A DNA stretch of 64,000 bases from Flavobacterium denitrificans DSM 15936 (GTDB taxonomy: Bacteria; Bacteroidota; Bacteroidia; Flavobacteriales; Flavobacteriaceae), in NCBI RefSeq assembly GCF_000425445.1, contig NZ_AUDL01000004.1, forward strand, positions 1 to 64,000. Direction: 5' to 3'. The position numbers and the translations under genes are program-made. The notes beneath the pieces were generated by a model. It did not search any database. It was not told the origin of the DNA and was given only the letters and a program-made list of their open reading frames with translations. Below, piece by piece: positions 61,462-64,000 of the stretch (position 1 is the first letter of the stretch; each line of letters opens with the position of its first letter).

Positions 61462-63166
61462 TTAAATTATTTTTATAGAAACCCAAAAGTACGAAAAAGA
61501 GAATTAATAATTTTTTTGAAATTTTTCTTTGAATATTCGAAAGTATGCTTATCTTTGCACCCACAATTACCGCGGATATGGCGAAATTGGTAGACGTGCC
61601 AGACTTAGGATCTGGTGCCGCAAGGCGTGTAGGTTCGAGTCCTATTATCCGCACCTCTTGGGACAAGTCATCAAATGATTGACTTGTCCCTTTTTTTTTA
61701 GAACATAACTTCTTGTTTATCAATATCATAAGAGCCAAAGCTTCATTAACACGCGTGGTTCGAAAGCTAAATCCGTCATATATTAATTTTTCAGGGAACA
61801 TCGAACCAATTATTTTTCTTTGCTGTATAACAGTACCATTTTCGTATAAATTATCAAGGTGAGAAATATTTGAACTTGCAAGTTCTAGAAGCGGCTCTAC
61901 ATTGACAGCTGGGACTAACTTACCGGTTAATTCAGCCTCACTTCTAAGTATTTTTTTATCTATATCAGCTTTTATTGTCCGATAGTCATCAGCTTCGATA
62001 TCTCCGGAAAGAAGCAAATCACGTGCTTTGGATAATCGATTATTTGCATCTTCTAACTGTGCTTTTAATTCTAGAACTCGTGAGTTTTGTCCTTGCATTC
62101 TACTTTTAAAAACCGATGAAATTGTATCTCTATACAATCTCAATGCTGGTAAGGGTCTGACATACCTTTTAATTTCATCAACAATAATTTCGTTTACTAA
62201 TTCAGCTTTAAACCTTACTCCGCACGATGATGTACAATGATAATAACGATAATATTGGCTACGGCCTTTTGAGGCACTTCCTGTTAATAATTTTCCACAT
62301 TCAGGACAAAGTAAGAACCCTCTTAAAGGCAGGTGGCTATCTACAAATATTTTAGTTCTCATTATTTTTTTTCGGCCGTCTAAAATATCCTGAACATCAT
62401 AATATAGTTCTTCAGATATTAAAGGTTCATGCTGACCAGGCGCCATATAGCTTTCTTCATCTTTATGTTTTGGAATAAATATTTTACCACAATACATTGG
62501 ATTTCTAATCGTATGCCAAAAATTACTTTTGCTAGATTTTAAGCCTTTTTCTCTCACAGTTTTCCATATCTGTTCCGTATTTAAGTTTCCACGGCCAAGC
62601 TCTGTAAATGCCCATTTCATAATTTTGGCTTCATCTTCTTTAATGGCAATGTATTTTTTGCCATCTTCTGAAACCTTATTAGTATATCCTAATGGCGCCA
62701 ATCCCATGTAGCGGCCTTCCTTTTTAGCCCTGCGCATTCCATGGAAAACATTTAATGCTCTACGGTCGTTTTCCACTTCCGGAGCAGCGAGGTAAAACGC
62801 GAGCATCATTTTGTTTTCAGGTATGGAAAGGTCTAAAGGCTGTTCGACAGCTTGTGGTTCAACACCCAGCCTGCGTAACGTACTTATCATTTGGTAAGCG
62901 TCGCCCGCATTTCTGCTAAATCTGTCCCATTTCGTAAATAGTATCAGGTCAGATTTCCCCTTATGTTTTCGTAATTCTAACAGCAATGTACTCCACGAAG
63001 GCCTTTTAAAAGTCTTAGCCGAATGATCTTCGTAGATTACTTTACGTACTTGTAAATTATTAATTTCACAATATTTACGTAAACGCTCTTCCTGGTCTCG
63101 TTGTGAATAACCTTTATCCGCCTGCTCATCGGTACTTACCCTGATATATAAATCTGCTATTTTCAT
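61448..63166 (-). CDS. Serine recombinase (large resolvase/integrase family)
   Basis: This 572-codon frame has an N-terminal resolvase domain with YIRVSTDEQ (nucleophile Ser11) and FTKWDRFSRN. A recombinase domain follows (RRAKKEGRYMGLAPLGY), with RNPMYCGKIF, a zinc ribbon (CPEC at 287-290, Cys310, Cys315) and a coiled coil (about 365-410). From about residue 492 the frame runs antisense through the tRNA-Leu terminator, and from about 505 to 532 through the tRNA itself (GLEPTRLAAPDPKSG). The last 40 codons are AT-rich spacer. The functional protein probably ends near 490, and the tail is host-derived. It drives integration and excision of the element starting here. Confidence 0.9.
   Translation of the reverse strand: MKIADLYIRVSTDEQADKGYSQRDQEERLRKYCEINNLQVRKVIYEDHSAKTFKRPSWSTLLLELRKHKGKSDLILFTKWDRFSRNAGDAYQMISTLRRLGVEPQAVEQPLDLSIPENKMMLAFYLAAPEVENDRRALNVFHGMRRAKKEGRYMGLAPLGYTNKVSEDGKKYIAIKEDEAKIMKWAFTELGRGNLNTEQIWKTVREKGLKSSKSNFWHTIRNPMYCGKIFIPKHKDEESYMAPGQHEPLISEELYYDVQDILDGRKKIMRTKIFVDSHLPLRGFLLCPECGKLLTGSASKGRSQYYRYYHCTSSCGVRFKAELVNEIIVDEIKRYVRPLPALRLYRDTISSVFKSRMQGQNSRVLELKAQLEDANNRLSKARDLLLSGDIEADDYRTIKADIDKKILRSEAELTGKLVPAVNVEPLLELASSNISHLDNLYENGTVIQQRKIIGSMFPEKLIYDGFSFRTTRVNEALALMILINKKLCSKKKGTSQSFDDLSQEVRIIGLEPTRLAAPDPKSGTSTNFAISAVIVGAKISILSNIQRKISKKLLILFFVLLGFYKNNLNGKY
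61484..61491 (-). promoter_or_regulatory. -7 element for the dipeptidase gene
   Basis: On the minus strand TACTTTTG fits TAnnTTTG, 22 bp before the start. No TTG at the usual distance is seen. Confidence 0.4.
61529..61557 (+). promoter_or_regulatory. Promoter for tRNA-Leu
   Basis: TTG (61529-61531), 18-bp spacer, TATCTTTG (61550-61557) followed by C. This is a full match to the flavobacterial consensus, 14 bp upstream of the tRNA 5' end. Confidence 0.7.
61572..61653 (+). tRNA. tRNA-Leu (anticodon UAG)
   Basis: This 82-nt cloverleaf has acceptor stem GCGGATA / TATCCGC and D-loop region TGGCGAAATTGGTAGACGTG. The anticodon stem CCAGA / TCTGG encloses the loop CTTAGGA (anticodon TAG), a short class II variable arm follows, and the T-loop is GGTTCGAGTCC. 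CCA is not encoded. It reads CUA leucine codons (and other CUN by wobble). It has its own promoter and a terminator at 61660-61698, and it serves as the anchor of the mobile element to its right. Confidence 0.97.
61660..61698 (+). terminator. Terminator of tRNA-Leu
   Basis: GGGACAAGTCA (61660-61670) pairs perfectly with TGACTTGTCCC (61680-61690), followed by eight T. The recombinase frame on the minus strand is translated across this hairpin (encoding KKGTSQSFDDLSQ). Confidence 0.9.
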
Positions 63167-63234
63167 GATTCCAAAATTTAAGTCTGCTAAACTCGTAAGT
63201 TAAACGTCTGTTTAACAATATTATAGCTACAAAA

Positions 63235-63405
63235 TTACAAAGAATCATTCAGATTTAAATATTGATCAACAACTATTTCACTTATTAAGTAAAGAAAATC
63301 TAATATAATTTTAGCTTCATCAATTGTAACATCTATCCCATCTTCACCTAAAACCAGTTTTGCTTTTTCTGGGCTTATTTCATCTGTTGTATTATCCTTC
63401 ATCAT
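63235..63405 (-). CDS. Small protein upstream of the recombinase
   Basis: This 56-residue protein begins MMKDNTTDEISPEKAKLVLG and ends at TAA 63237-63235. AGCGAGGTGA lies just before its ATG, a better ribosome-binding site than most in this window. The text is acidic and helical (ISPEKAKLVLGEDGIDVTIDEAKIILDF, then an aromatic-rich end). Similar short proteins (SPEKA...EEAxxVLDFLY) sit next to recombinases in Bacteroidota mobile elements. The role is unknown. It is 68 bp upstream of the recombinase and likely co-transcribed. It was too short for a standard ORF cut-off. Confidence 0.78.
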   Translation of the reverse strand: MMKDNTTDEISPEKAKLVLGEDGIDVTIDEAKIILDFLYLISEIVVDQYLNLNDSL

Positions 63406-63554
63406 TCACCTCGCTTAGCTTGTTAAGTGATGCGAAGCTCGGAAGCATTTATTTCAATTGTATAAAAGCGGTAGACAGAGTGATTCTTTGGCAGTCGATG
63501 TCCGGTTTAAGCGATAAATTTATTAGGATAAATTTTCCAGATTTTGCATTGGTA

Positions 63555-64000
63555 TTATATTTTTATATAATTTAATCCTTTAAGATTTTTAGAGCTAAAC
63601 AAATCGTTAATAGAGTCTCTTTCAATACAAATCGTTGTTTTCTCGTCAAAGCCCAAACAAGTAACATGAGGAGTTTGCGATGGTGAAACGTTTATACCGC
63701 CTATCATAATTTTTTCGTTCCAAATTGAGTGAAGCGAAAATTTATAATCAGTATTAATTTTAATTCTATTATTACGCATAGTACTTTCCTTTTTTGAGAC
63801 AATCTTAAACCATCTGTTATCCCTTTTAGCATAAATAAGATAGTAATTGTTAATAGAATCAATCTTGCGAACTGTAAAAATGGAGTCCGATTTGGCAGTA
63901 CTTGTGAATTGATCGGATTTCTTAGAACTAATTTTTTGAGCGCATGATGCGAGATAACAAAAAGTCACGAGGATTAATAGTGAGAAAAAGCGAAAATATG
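63555..64000 (-). CDS. Hypothetical lipoprotein, cut by the right edge
   Basis: The frame runs through the window edge, so the true start is outside. A GTG at 63968 is internal to the signal peptide. Upstream codons read YFRFFSLLILVTFCYLASC, giving a full hydrophobic core and lipobox, so the protein is a lipoprotein of more than 148 residues. The mature part (TVRKIDSINNYYLIYAKRDNRW, KSIV-type strands, FDEKTTICIERDSINDLF) matches no family I know. As cargo of the tRNA-Leu element it is accessory. Confidence 0.75.
   Translation of the reverse strand, partial: YFRFFSLLILVTFCYLASCAQKISSKKSDQFTSTAKSDSIFTVRKIDSINNYYLIYAKRDNRWFKIVSKKESTMRNNRIKINTDYKFSLHSIWNEKIMIGGINVSPSQTPHVTCLGFDEKTTICIERDSINDLFSSKNLKGLNYIKI

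Noticed and set aside
61448..61700. A 572-residue recombinase with a genuine extra C-terminal domain
   Set aside because: The last 80 or so codons are antisense to the tRNA terminator, tRNA-Leu and the tRNA promoter, so they come from host DNA at the attachment site and are not a protein domain.

Overview
The window is low-GC chromosomal DNA from a Bacteroidota member, most likely a Flavobacterium or close relative. The evidence is a SusC/SusD/SusE outer-membrane uptake set, a type IX secretion (T9SS) sorting domain on a secreted amylase, promoters of the TTG-N18-20-TAnnTTTG type, a mevalonate isoprenoid route, BlaI/M56 sensor genes, and many intergenic inverted repeats of the kind typical of this genus. 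No rRNA or CRISPR is present. There is one tRNA, tRNA-Leu(UAG).

Layout. 1-2954: the tail of a GIY-YIG family gene, a lipoprotein, an MHS-type transporter and a small membrane protein. 2994-23477: an alpha-glucan utilisation locus built around a divergent control region. On the minus strand are susC, susD, susE and a T9SS-exported GH13 amylase. On the plus strand are a LacI regulator, a maltose-type MFS importer, beta-phosphoglucomutase, a GH65 phosphorylase, a GH97 alpha-glucosidase, a SusA-like GH13 and a lipoprotein GH13 amylase. The inferred flow is: the surface amylase cuts starch, SusCDE imports maltodextrins, periplasmic GH13 and GH97 enzymes trim them, the MFS protein carries maltose or similar sugars inward, and GH65 plus beta-PGM convert maltose to glucose and glucose 6-phosphate.

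23651-29946: housekeeping enzymes (GDPD, flavoprotein, HAD phosphatase, Crp-like regulator, MBL hydrolase) followed by three tandem paralogous secreted proteins. 29979-36240: tspO, then mevalonate genes (mvaD, GHMP kinase) interrupted by a RelE/ParE-type toxin-antitoxin pair, then DUF502, a UbiA prenyltransferase, a Flavo-1-like structured RNA candidate and an RluB-type pseudouridine synthase. 36302-46634: small membrane or secreted proteins, a glycosyltransferase plus LPG-synthase-TM pair, ruvC, hemW, a cyclase, GNAT, YjbR, a PH-domain protein and DUF4407. 46870-50812: a TonB-dependent receptor paired with a lipoprotein beta-propeller phytase. 50944-54791: pckA, DUF423 and a saccharopine-dehydrogenase-like protein.

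54938-59869: a cell-envelope sensing cluster. It has a BlaI repressor, an M56 (BlaR1-type) protease fused to a complete Amidase_3 domain, a second M56 protein ending in TonB-C domains, a MORN-type lipoprotein and a stand-alone TonB-C protein. This is the best candidate in the window for a little-described system. 60073-61461: an M20 dipeptidase. 61572-64000: tRNA-Leu and then the left end of an integrative element. Its serine recombinase ORF reads antisense through the tRNA terminator and the tRNA itself. A 56-residue upstream gene and a lipoprotein cut by the window edge follow.

Intergenic DNA is unusually rich in nested inverted repeats that fall into several recurring families. At least two lie inside the alpha-glucan operon.
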